Positions 37,590-49,585 of a stretch of 64,000 nucleotides of DNA are shown in pieces. A program made the translations under genes and the position numbers. Origin of the DNA: Chelydra serpentina (lineage: Eukaryota > Chordata > Testudines > Chelydridae); NCBI GenBank assembly GCA_037349315.1, contig JBAIAC010000035.1, positions 5,842,501 to 5,906,500 of the forward strand, written 5' to 3'. The notes beneath the pieces were generated by a model. It ran no database searches. It was not told the DNA's origin and saw only the letters and a program-made list of their open reading frames with translations. The number at the start of each line of letters is the position of its first letter. The first letter of the stretch is position 1.

Positions 37590-38125
37590 GTAGTTTGTAA
37601 TTGGCTCCTCCTCTCTATTGCATCAAACATAAATTACTTGTCTTCACTTTCAGGGCTCTTCATGGCCTGTCTCTTCACTGCGTATTATCTCTTCACTACC
37701 GAGATGTCTGCTTTCGCCACCAATCAGCCCATGGTGCCTGCTTCCATTGCTCACTTGTTACGTTTTCAAACAAACACCTTTGTGCTTTATCTTATGCTGC
37801 CCCTTGCGCTTGGGAGGTGCTTCCCCCCCAACCATCTGCAGAGTTATCACCTTAGCTTCTTTCAAACTCCGCTTTTCCATGGAGCCTACAAAAACTTGAC
37901 AACAGCTGAGCTGCTGCTGTGCTGAAACCTCTCTGCCTATCACGCTGACCAATATTAGCTCCTTGTTTCCTTCTACTCCCCCATCTGTCTGTTTTGTATC
38001 ATCTGTTGTCTTATATTTGCATTGTAAGTTTTCTGGGGCAGGGACCATCTTTTTGTTCTGTGTATGTACAGTCCCCAGCAAAATGGAGTCCTGGTCCATG
38101 ACTAGGGCTTGTACATGCTATGGTA
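37590..38125 (+). mobile_element. L2-like LINE 3' end with broken RT C-terminus
   Basis: Frames read TFRALHGLSLHC and later AAPCAWEVLPPQP, reminiscent of the post-RT end of L2-type proteins (FKALHGL...AP.LWNSLP). The 3' UTR holds TTTGCATTGTAAGTTTTCTG, GGGGCAGGGACCATCTTTTT and GTACAGTCCCCAGCAAAATG, typical of L2-like tails. Frames are broken. Confidence 0.6.
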
Positions 38126-38284
38126 ATACAGATAATGATGAAGGGCGGGGGGGGGGGTGAGACACCCACTCTGCCGGTGTGTTTCACAAGTATTTGCTGA
38201 CAGCAGAGGAATGTTGAGACAAGAATCTTCGGTTCCATTCCGAGCTCTGGAGGGGCGTCTGCTCTAGCGGGCACTGTCTCGTCT

Positions 38285-39120
38285 CCAAGCGTGATCCTTT
38301 CTGTGCTGCCTCCTGCAGCCTGTCCCTACCCCGGCTCTTCTCAGCACCTGGCTCCTTGTCCCGGTCTCCACTTCCTCAGGCTACTCTCCCCAGTTCCAGT
38401 TTCCTTGCCCATCCAACCTTGGTGTCCCCATCTGTCAGAGCACCAATTCCCACCTGTCTTCCCCCTCCACACTCCAGTCCCAGTTCTCCCACGCCTGCCC
38501 CAACTCCTTGTCCCCAGTCTCCTCACCCAACCAGTTCCACTTCCCCACCTGCTGGCATCTCACCGGACTAGCCTCTCCTCCCTATTCACTGGCTCCCAGC
38601 CCTAGTGTTCCTTGTGGGGCCCCTCATTCAATCTCAGTCCTCATCCCTTAGCTCCTTCCCCAGCCTCATCCCTCATGGCTCCTTCTCTCATCTCGTTGCC
38701 CAGGCAGTCCAGGTTTTCCTCCCACACCTCAGCTCATGGGCGGCTGGTGACCCCACCGCCTGGGGAGGCTAACCCCCGTTCCCTCCCCTTGTGCCCGAGA
38801 CCCTGCCCCCTCTTCTTCTTTCCCTTCCCCATCAGGAACCCGAAACACCCCCACTGCAGCCTCCCTGGCCCGGGGGGGGGGGTGGCGAGGCCCCAGCCCG
38901 GGTGCGCCACAGCCTCAGCACCCACATCCCCTGGGTGGTGTGGTTGCTGCGACCCCGACCATGGGGCTCTGGGGCTGCCAGCCTCATTCCCTACTGGTTC
39001 CTGGTCCAGCCACTCCCAGTCTTCCCCCCGCTCCCCGAAGCCTCATCAAATCGGTGTCTCCCCCCAGGCAACTGGGTCCCAGTCCTGTTCTCCCCCTCCC
39101 CTACTCCCAGTTTCCATCAC
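38285..39120. repeat. Pyrimidine-rich, C-rich block before exon 2
   Basis: About 0.8 kb is dominated by CCC and TCC on the + strand, with a G run at 38873-38884. All frames are Pro/Ser-rich, including a 179-codon frame from 38612, which is expected from composition. No splice-bounded exon or protein family is seen. Confidence 0.6.
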
Positions 39121-39423
39121 AGGTAAGGTTGGCAAAGTTATAAGCAACTGACAACAGGGTGTTGTAACGGGAAGCGCCAGGCCACATTAGTACGTGGTGC
39201 TACCCGCTCTGCCTGTATTCGAGAACCCTCAGGTAAAATGGCCAGTGCTCTGCGAATGTTACTTGCTGTGACGCGCCCATGGGCGAGCAGTTACCTCCAA
39301 ATCAGCCAGCGATTTGGCAATGCTTCTCCCTCCCTCTGTTTTAGGTTTGGTGCCTGGGGCTGCGGAGTGGGAGAATGGATGAGGAGGGGAAAGAAGTGTT
39401 TCCTCTCTCTTCTCTCTCCGCAG

Positions 39424-39603
39424 GTGAGGTTGTGGATATCTATCAGCGAGAGTTCCTAGCGCTCAGAGACCGTCTGCATGCTGCTGAACAGGAGAGCCTA
39501 AAGCGCTCCAAGGAGTTGAACCTGGTCCTAGACGAGATAAAGAGAGCGATCTCTGAGAAGCAGGCCCTACGGGACGTAAACCGGACATGGAGCAGTTTAT
39601 CTG
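39424..39603 (+). CDS. MGAT4B: MGAT4B coding exon 2 (stem region)
   Basis: The acceptor is the pyrimidine-rich tract ending in CAG at 39423, and the donor is G|GTGAAT at 39604. The exon enters in phase 1 (split Gly) and leaves in phase 1. It encodes [17 protein letters not shown] and onward to LNRT-type residues, a charged heptad-like stem segment expected to lie in the Golgi lumen. NRT at window residues 53-55 is an N-glycosylation sequon. The open frame runs upstream to an ATG at 39375, but that part is intron: it has no family similarity and contains the acceptor tract. Confidence 0.95.
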
Positions 39604-42600
39604 GTGAATCAGACTTTAACAGAGAGAAGCTGTTGCTATAGAGGAGGTAGTGAGGTGTGTGTTTGTATAGGGCTGCAGATAGGATGGGCATCCTATTGCT
39701 CCCAGAGCAAGCATAGGCCAAAGTCCAGATCGTCTCTGATTTAGCATGAGGGGCTTAAGAGGTTCAGAAAAATCTATTTGAATGAAGATGGCCATGCACT
39801 GTTAGACACTGAATCACGCCTCTGCAGATCATACATGGTAACTTGCTTGCTCATGAGCTTTTATCACCAATTGTGTGCTCAGTACTGAACGTTTATGAAA
39901 AGCAGGTCACAGTGGAGGGTTTAGATTTGCTCAGTGCACCTCTCTTATTTAAAAGTGCAAAAGTTGATTGGATGGGGAAATTGGATCTTTTTGATAAAAT
40001 CTGATTGATCTTCATTCTCCTCCCCCTCAAAGATTTTGGACCTTATTCAGTGCCTTTACGCACAACTCCCACTTATGTTCGTGAGAGTTGTGGGTGCACA
40101 CCAAGAAGGCTGGGTGGATTAAACTAGTGCTAATCTAAAATGGCCAGATTGCCCTGTCCGGGGCTTTTGTTGCTAGAAGCCTTGTGGTCTCTTCCTTTAT
40201 GGTATCCTGCATATTGACTTCCTTTTCCTCTTTAAGATGAAACCAAATTAAAACTGTGGAATATCACCAACAAGAATGTGCTGCATCTTCCCACCATCTT
40301 TCATCATTTGCCACATTTGCTGTCCAAGGAGAACAGTCTACAACCAGCTGTACATGTAGGACAGGGACGCACTGGAGGTAAAAGCCGCTGCAGCAGCGCT
40401 AAGATCCAATGTCTCTTCCCTTCGCTTTGCGGGTGCCCTTCTCCTCCCCTCCATTCCTGGCTCGAGATGAGCAGGACTGGAAGTAGGGGAGCATATTCCA
40501 TGCAGGCTTCCTCACTGCATCCGTGCATTAGGGTGGATGCGCAGAGTGTAACCCTTGTAAGTTAAGAGGTGCAGGGTGATATTGTCTGTGCTTTAACTAG
40601 CCCTAAAGTAATATTTGACCCTTGTCTGTCTCAAGAGTTTTACTGCCACCCATCAATATAGTATCTGAGCTGCTCCCATGTAAAGTCAATGGAATGGCAA
40701 AGCCCCTAGTGGACTTCATCGAGTGCCTGGGACTTTTCCCCTTCTTGGGGTAAAAACTCTGCTTGGGATAGGGTGGTTTTTGTTGTTTGTTTTTTAACTT
40801 TTACCTTTTTTAAACGTTGATTTGTTAAGGGTTTTGTTGGTTGGCCTGTTCTGGGCAGAAGAGGTCTCAGTCTTGTGTGTCTTTTTAGGGTTGAAAGGCC
40901 TTTCTGAAGAGGAACATTTTGCAGCATTTCCTAAATATCAGCCTTAAAGCTGCAATAACTATACTGAATACTTCAAAGGGAGGCTCTGCATGCTAGCACA
41001 CCGTTCCTTTTTGGTTCCTGGCCAAACTGTTCATCAGAAAAAAGCTAACCTGCTGATAGGGATAATTCAGTGAATTAGCCCTGGGTAGCCACGGGCGTTT
41101 TGCTCACTAGCCCATTTTCCTATTGCTGGAACATAGTGTTAAAAGCAAGTAGAAAGTGAGACCTCGGGTGCTGAGTGAACAGTCTTGTTTGTTTTCCTGG
41201 CCCATTGCCCTGTGTTCGTCTTTCTGAAAACACTTTGCTTTGGTTCTGAGCAGTGTCCATAGTGATGGGAATCCCCAGCGTGAAGCGAGAGGTGCATTCA
41301 TACCTTAAGGACACCCTGAACTCCCTGATCTCGGAGCTCACCCAGCAGGAAAAGGAGGACACCGTGATTGTTGTTATGATTGCTGAGGTAACGTGACCCT
41401 TGTATCTATTTATCCCGCTTCATCAGCTCCTCATCCCCTTTCTCCAGCTAACAGGGACTTGGTGCTGGTCCAGGAGGCTGCATGCAGCCATAAAACAGCA
41501 GGGTGTCTTCTCATGGACGAGGACCAGATCCACTGCTGCAGAGGCAGATAAGCCCAACCTTGGGCTGCTGTCTGACACGGCTCATCAGGCACATCCCCCT
41601 GATGGGGGCCAGCAGCCTGTTTTTAATGTGAAACAGTGCTTGGATGCGCTCTTCTACAGAGGGTCAATATGTTAGCAGATGATTACATTATAGCTGCCAA
41701 CATGGCCCGTGCATTCATCTTTTTCATTTAAATTGTGCTCATTAACTTCACTCCTACAAACTCCAAAGCAGCTGTTGACTGAAGCCCTGCAAACACCACT
41801 CCACCCCGTTCATGCTGCCCTCCCAAGACTCCATCATGTTTTCTCTGCCATCCCCCAGCCCATTTCTCCAAGGCTGAGACTAGCACGTTTTGTTGCACTG
41901 ATGCCTGGGGCCAGAATCCGTTGCTAAATTCAGGAGCTACAAAGCCTTGGTGCATTAATCCACTAGAGCTGCTTTTATCTAGGGGTTTATATGGTTATTT
42001 TTCTCCACCGCTTTCCCCTCTGGATTATTTTCTCAAGTCTAAACTGCATTTGTCTTAGTTTTCAGAAATCCACTGAGCAAGCGAAACGTCAGTGGTGTGT
42101 TGCCAGGAGCAGAGTGAAGATAAATACCTGTCTTTGCTACCTGTTTACCAGCAATTAGATGGTTTGAGTGGCATTTTGCTTACAGGTCTCTAGCTTGCGT
42201 TTTTTATACAAAAGGAGCAAGTGGCTGCTCTCCAAAGTGTTGAGGGAGGGGGTTTGGATTAGTAGGTTCCTCCTGGGACTGAGGGGCATGGGTTTGATTC
42301 TCTCCTAAACTGCTTCATTGGCAGGCTGTGATTTTGGGCGAGTCACTTAATGCCTTCGTGCTTTAATGTACATGTCTGTGAAATGGTCCTCTCAGGGATT
42401 GTGTGAGGATTTAAAGGGAAGCATCCATGTGAAATTAACTTTTTTTTTTTTAATTGATTCGCAAGAAGTTTCAGGTACTGAGTTCTCCCTGCCAAAGTCC
42501 CCCCCCCCCCCCCCCGCACACTATATTTTAAAAATGTTTTTTCTTTCTTTTGAAGTATGAAAGACTCTCTCAGATAGGGGAAACTGATTGTGGAGAAACA

Positions 42601-45600
42601 GTGAAATTAATTCTTAAATAAATTGCCAAATGCACAAAAACACAGGAAATCTTTCTCCCGCCTCAGTTACAGTAATAGTAGGTGTTACAGGTAACAATCG
42701 AAGGTAAAACTACTTCAGACTCTGTCCTTTTAACTGTCAGGTGCTGCAAGATCTCCAGGAGGGTGCTATAGAAGTGTGAACTATTGCTCTGCTTGTGACA
42801 CACCCAATCCAGATAGGACATGTCTTCGGACATCACTGCCTCTGGGTCATGAGTCTTCAGGCCTAGGGTAGAAAATGACGTTAAAGATTATATGAGATTT
42901 GAAGAGTCTTCAGATAGCTGGAAGAATCTAGGCAACAGCAAGCTGCCACTGTAGTCTTAGGAGGGGCAGGGGAGAAGATGAGAGAACTGACATCATTGTG
43001 ATGATATGGGCTCCATCCTGAGGGGTTTTAATGGCTGCCTCTAAAATTTAGAGTATTTCTGAAACTGAGAACCAACTCCCAATTCAACAGCATATGGCTC
43101 TGGCAGCTAACTTCCTTTCCACGAGTTGTGAAAAAGATTCCCTGGGTGACCGAGGGAAGCAGCCTGCTTATTATGTTGTAAGACTCCAGCCTGAGTCCTC
43201 TAGCTGCGTTGGCACGGGGACAGCTCCCTGTCAGGGCAGTTAGAGGCAGCTGTAATAGGAAGAGTCCTCACGGAGTGGGATTGCTGCATTGCAATGTGCT
43301 GTCTTTGTGGGGGGGAGCCCCATTCCTCCCCTACATCATAATTTGAAGCAGGATGGCATGTGTGGGCAGATGTGGTGTTTGGTATCCGATGCCAAGTGCT
43401 GAGGCAGTTATTGTGACAGATGGGAGTTGTGTGTTTGCTCCCAGACTATAAGGCCATCTTCCTTCCTTTTTGTAGCTGTTTTCCCGGCTCTGCCAGGGTA
43501 AGAAATCAGTCTCGCGCGGTGGTTCTGAGAACCCCCTTGAGAAGGGGAGCGTGTCTCTCTAGAAAAACTTGACTTGTCATTCTTCTGGGTAAAGCGCTGG
43601 CCTTGGCTTCTGGCATAAACCCCTGACATCTCTCGCCTCACCCCACTGTGGCACTGAATCTGACACCACCTCGTACCGAGCAAGCAATTGTTTAGCACTT
43701 ACTCCTGGTGATGGTAAAAGTCATCGTCCCTCCTCCTTTTCAGATCCCGGCCTGGGACTTGTGTTTGCTGTTTCAAGAGCAGTGGAACCACTCAGAGCAG
43801 TAAAATCTTTGGAGGCTTCTTGATCCAGCATTCTGGCATAGAGGGCATTGGACCTTATTTTCTCTCCACTGGTCCCCTGCATGAGTCTTTGCATTTATAT
43901 CTTTTATATTCATGTCATGCAGCATGGTTACCCTTTTCTCCTGAGCAGCTGAGAGTGACCAGTCAAATCTCAGGACCAACTGAGAGATTCGGGTTTGCAG
44001 CTGAAATTAACCCAAAACATAAATACACGTTATAATAGAAACCCCTCTGTTTTGCTGACGAGGGTAGAATTCCTTTTCTGTCGGGGACTGTTCATTTAGT
44101 TGAATGCCAACAGCCTGCTTGGCACTGTACAGACAATAGAGGAAGTGTGATCCTTGGCCCCAGACACCTCGTATTTTGGTTTGATTTAACACTGGCCAAA
44201 CCGGAGGGATTTGAAAAGAGTTCGGTTTTGATCCGTCAAAATGGGGAGGGGATTTCAGGCACAAGGGCCATGCAGAAGAAGTCCTGGAGATGAATGAATG
44301 GAGTATGGAAGTGTTGACAGCACAGACTGGGGAGTACTAGCAGTGACTTCTGAGATGCAGGCCTGGGCAGAGAATAAATCCGGATGAGGCATTTAAAGTA
44401 TTGATGGTTGATATCTCTGAAACTGAATGATCTCTTCTTACAATGTTTAATTTTTTATTTTCAGACGGATGAACAGTATACAACTGGAGTGGCAGAAAAC
44501 ATCAAAAACTTGTAAGCAATTCCCATTTGTTACCCTGATGTGAACTAGGCGTGTAACAACATAACAGCCTCGTTAAAGAAAATAAATGTCTTTTTGTTTG
44601 CTTGATTTTTCCGTTATAAATTCCAGTCTCATCCTGTCTCTTAATTAAGCTGATCCCAAATTCATCTCATTCTAAAGCAATGTACGGTATTGTAACATTA
44701 ATTTCTTTCTGATCGTATCCAACCAGTTGTATGCTTTCATGTACTCGGTGCACATGATCATGCCATCTGAGTCGCTCTTCCTGTCCTGTGTTGTTACGAG
44801 AAGATGGATTATTTATATTCACAGTCATCCTGGGCGGGTCCTGTTCTCGTATAGTTCAGCATCCTGCCTGCTCATAGAGTCAGAGCAAGTGAACAGCATG
44901 ATTGGCACACATGATCTCAAACCAAAATAAGGCTGTTACAGGGTCCATTTCCCTGCCCCTTTTTGCTACACCAGATTAGGTTGCATTCTTTCTCTGGCAC
45001 TGCATCTGTGATCTCTCTCGAATGACATTAGTGTAACAAACTTCTGCCCCAGCGTTACAGTGGCTGCTGCCAAGTGTTGGAGAGAAACCTGTGGTAGATG
45101 GTTATTAGGGAGCTGGTCTAGGCCTTAGCAGCATCAGAGCTCAAAGAGGAAGAAGAAAGCAATTGTAACAACAGAGGCTCTGAATCCAGTCCAGCTTCTG
45201 TGTCTGCATGTTTCCAAAGAACCACAGTAACCTTAAGAGCAAGACTTTTAAAAGGATGATGTGACCTAACGGCTCCATTCAATTCCTGAGCTGGTGATGG
45301 GAGAGGGGCTGGGACATGCTTCCAATAATAGAAAAGCATTGTATTCCTGCTGCACTTGTAGAAGAGCTGAAACGGAGTCCTCTGTCTTGCTGGGCGAAGC
45401 GAGGCAGATCCACCCTTCTGCCTTTTGTGGCAGGAGTGTATACTTAGCAGGAGATAATGAGCTGATTGTTTGATGTACCCGGATGAAATTACCAGGCACT
45501 ATGGAAGGAAGGGCCCCTCTGTGAAAGGTCTAAAACTTTGATTAACTTAGTGATTTTATTCCCCCTCCCTCCCCAATAAACTCATAAAGTATCATTCAGC

Positions 45601-48600
45601 TGGTGGGGTGGGGGGGGAAGCCTACAGTCTAAGCGTGTGTTGCTCAGGGAAAGTGCAAATGCTCCTTTATCAACGTCCCAGCCATGTTTCAGCTATTGCT
45701 TGAGGAATGGTAATTTAAAGGGACACCATGACGTCAGCTGGATAAATGTTATCAATTTAAAAAAACAAGTTAAAAGTAGTTTCAGGGGCTACTGTCCTGG
45801 AGTCTCTGTCAGTCATCTGTTCCGCCCCTTGCTGTGTAAATGCTCACACATAAATAAGGGAGACTGACTGACTGACTGACTATAGGGGTTAAACAATGAA
45901 ACTGATGATTAAGGCTACGATTATGTCCTGGAAGTCATGGAATCTGTGACTTCCATTGACCTCCGTGACATTTTCTGCCCTGGGGCTGGAGCTCCCAGCC
46001 AGTCCCGCCCTTGCAGCTCCCAGACCCCAACCTGGTGGGGGGACCCCGCGCTGCAGCGAGCAGATGGAGGACCCCACGCCACTGCCCAGCCGTGGCAGGC
46101 AAGCAGGGGGACCCTGCAACTACCAGCTGCCCAGCACGAGGGGACCCCGGAGTTCCCACAGATATTTTTAGTAAAAGTCAGGGACAGGTCACGGGCTGCC
46201 GTTAATTTTTGTTTATTTCCTGTGGCCTGTCCCTGACTTTCACTAAAAATATCCATGACAAAAACTTAGCCTTACTGATGATACACAGAGTGCTGTCAAA
46301 ATGTACAGTGTAAAATACTGGGGAAAAGCTGTCTTTCTGTCTAATCCCTTGCAGTTACAGTAATCTTTGGATATTGTTTGTAACAAGAATGGGTACACAC
46401 TTTTCAGGCAAGTAACTTTTTTTGATTGACTGTGACTCTTTAAATTGTTCTTAACCATATCACAGGAAAATATACTTTGGTAGCTTTGTTTGGATAGGAA
46501 ATCAAATCAGCAGTAGAAAACAGGCAAAATTCCTGGTGGTCTTCTAATAACCGCTAAGACCAACTACAATGGTTTTGATAATCTATCAAATAAGCATAAT
46601 ATAATCTCTGCAAGCTACCATTTACTTTGACACTTTGCAAACACCTGTATATCCATCTTATATTAGTAAATCAGACTTTGGGTCTGCCAGATTTGCTGGG
46701 GTCAAGCTAATTGTCTGTAGGGCTTTACCTGTAAATAAATGCTTATGTTTTTCTTCAAAACAGACTAATATTTTTAAGGGGTTAAATGCAGATCGCCCCA
46801 AGCAGAATTGGTAGGTGGGACACTTAGACATCAGTGGATCCAAAATGCTTCTTCGGGTTCTTCCATCTCTGAAGTAGCAGCTGGTCTGGTCCCACTCTGC
46901 TGCAGCACAGCTACCAAAGGAACCCATTGGAGTTTGTAGGGCAGGGCCTTGTAAGTGACCTTTTTAAAAGCATATGCCCGGGGTTTGCCAAGTTACCTTT
47001 AAAATATTCTAGAATATCTGCAAAACCTCATCCTATGCTTATTAACACCCCCGATGGTATTCCCCTCCTCTCCCAAACGTGCCAACTTGGTGCTCCTATA
47101 CGGATGCCATCTTATGGCCGTGTTGGACTATCGTAGCACAGTGGGAACTGGACAGTGTGACTTGAGGGGAGGAACCTAAACGGAAGAAATAAGGCTTAGA
47201 TTCCCTTACATGGTGAGTGTCGTTCCTCCTGCCAATGTTTGGGGCATTCCACACATAACACTTGTGGATCACTTAAAAAAGAAAATCTGTGCTATCAGCC
47301 TAGCATCCCTGAGCAACCTACCATAACAAATCAACATGTTTGTATGCAGTGTAGAGAGACAATACTGGTAAACAGATTTCAGTTCCAGGCTTACATGGGG
47401 GCTGTTAGAAACAGTGGGGGGGGAAGCGGAGATTTAAAATCCCATGAAAAGTACCCTGCTGGTGTCCTTTTGTTAGAACTAAGCCTGCAAGTGCATTCAC
47501 TACTATAGAGGTTTTATCTTGGAGGTTAATTTTGTTTGGCTCCATGGTCTGGTGTTTTCCAAGTGACTTCAGTCTGAATCTGTCATGTTACGCCTAGTAC
47601 AGCAATTGCTTGTGTCCACCTTTCTCTCTCAGGTTTCCCAAAGAAATACACTCTGGTCTCCTGGAAGTCATTTCTCCCTCTCCACATTTCTATCCAGACT
47701 TTTCTCGCCTCCGGGAATCTTTTGGCGACCCCAAGGAAAGAGTCAGGTAATACCAGATGACTTAAAAATCTGAATAAGTAATACTGACACTCTCCATTCT
47801 CCTGACTCAGAAGGGATAAACGCTTCTGTGGATTTATGCATGGCCCTTACATTTGCTTTTTGTAAAAATTAAGGCTCTAGTGAATATGCGTTGTTGTTAG
47901 CGTCATTTGGCTTGGCTTACTCTGCTGTTTCCCATGTCTATTTTCCACAAGTGAAACTGAGACAAAGCTGCTAACCTACAGGATACTTACCTCGAGAAGC
48001 CACTTGTTTTCCAGTTAACTCCAAACCAATCATACCGTAAAGAAAAGGCTTTCTTTATCCCATCTTCTCCGCCGGTGAAAGTGAAAGGTGTATTGTGTTG
48101 GCTCCCTGTGACATTACCCAGGGTACAATCTGGACTGATGAACAGCTCTGTCCCCTCAGTTCTCCAAACTGGGATGCCTTTTAACACTGCTTCGCTCTGA
48201 GAGCAGCCACTCTTGGTCTGCTCACACATAGTCTCCAGCATGTAAATTACTCCCAGCAAATTCCCAGTCCCAGAAATGTGTGTCTTGTACTGCCCAGCTC
48301 TCTCCTGGGCAATGCAAGGTCATATAAAGTCTGTCATTTTATTAATAGAAAATCATATGCACACATCCTATTCTCCCAAATGGGGTGTCCCAGACACACA
48401 CTGGTTTAGATAAAACAAGTGTATTATCTACAAAAGATAGATTTTAAATGACTGCAAGTAATGAGGCATAAAAGTCAGAATTGGGTTACAAGAAAATAAA
48501 AGTAAAATGCAACTAATGCTTAACTTAACAAGCTAAGTGCATTCAAAGCAAAGTCTCTCACACCACATATTCTGGCAGTCTTACTAGCTGAATTCCTTTT

Positions 48601-49553
48601 AGTCAGGATCCTTCCCCCCAGTCCAAAGCTTTTTCCTTTGTTCTTCAGGTGTTGTGGATGCCATTGAGAGAATGGGAGGGATAATTTGTGGTGTCTCCTC
48701 TCTCCTCTTATAGTTTTCTCTTATTTGGGAATCCTCTCCACCTGAGATTCAGGAGACAAAGTCTGTGTGGATGGGAACCCCCAGCTTGTTTCTTTGTCAA
48801 GATGTAGATTTTCACCCACATCCTCTTTCCTCCCAAAGAATGGCCACTTAACCAAGTGGTGGTTCATTTGATTTTGTAGACACCTGACTGAGGCGTTGGC
48901 TAGCCTTTTGTCTCTGGGGAACTGGTCTGTGGCTGCTCCCCCAGACTTGGAACATGTCTTAATAATACCATACAGAGGAATCTTATAAATGTACATGCAG
49001 TGTTGCCACACATACTTTACCAGGACAATAATGATCAGCAAATTATGAGTTTTCAAATGACACCTTACAAGGTATACTTTGTACAAAATGTATCATAGTC
49101 CTGTAAAGGGGGTGAATATAAGGGTACACAGACTGTCACACTCCCCAAATGAAGCATCTGCTGGCTGGTGGCAAGGCAATGGTGTTCTCATCACATTTGT
49201 CTGGTTTGCAGGTGGAGAACTAAACAGAACCTAGATTACTGCTTTTTAATGATGTATGCCCAGTCCAAAGGCATTTACTATGTGCAGGTAAGTTTGATGG
49301 TGGGGTGGGAATGTATGAATTTACTGAGACACGTCTCTTGTACCAGTGAGTGAGGGGAGGGGTCTGTGTGTGTAAAACTTCAAGTGGAGTCTTTGTTTGG
49401 GGCGGGGACGGGGGCGGGAGAAGGGAGAGGTTAATTCACATGCTGTTGGAGTGTTTCTGGTGTTGACACCCATAGGATATGCTATCCCTTTCACATCCAG
49501 TCCTCCCAAATCTGATTCAGGAACTCCTCTGCATTTCTCCTTCAACCAGCTCT

Positions 49554-49585
<32 letters not shown>

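Larger units (their letters stand above)
1..39423 (+). other. MGAT4B: Presumed intron 1 of MGAT4B (5' end outside window)
   Basis: No convincing coding exon was found on either strand in this 39-kb stretch. The first recognised exon begins at 39424 in phase 1, so it needs an upstream exon ending in a single G. The expected first coding exon, about 30 codons with a short cytoplasmic tail and signal anchor, was not found by reading, even in the CpG-rich patches, which all belong to repeats. The stretch is therefore read as intron 1. If exon 1 or a neighbouring gene was missed, part of it would be intergenic. The repeats inside it are listed separately. The sequence between them is AT-rich and I see no gene in it. 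Confidence 0.65.
41388..44464 (+). other. MGAT4B: MGAT4B intron 4
   Basis: A 3.08-kb intron. It holds a MIR-like fragment (42318-42420), a poly-C tract (42499-42515) and an L2-like tail fragment (44107-44160). I see no other gene. Confidence 0.85.
44512..47632 (+). other. MGAT4B: MGAT4B intron 5
   Basis: A 3.12-kb intron. The hAT MITE at 45910-46274 and a tetranucleotide run at 45862-45880 are its only features I can name. Confidence 0.85.

Noticed and set aside
38612..39151. A 179-codon Pro/Ser-rich frame just upstream of exon 2
   Set aside because: Composition bias in a pyrimidine-rich tract. Other frames there are equally open and no splice-bounded exon fits.
39375..39423. Upstream ATG continuing into exon 2 as a possible alternative start
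   Set aside because: The segment contains the pyrimidine tract and CAG acceptor, and lacks the signal anchor expected in a Golgi type II enzyme.
47987..48259. A 90-codon minus-strand frame with a donor-like GTAAGT after FSR
   Set aside because: The frame crosses the LTR boundary at 48107 and so joins unrelated sequence. There is no family match.
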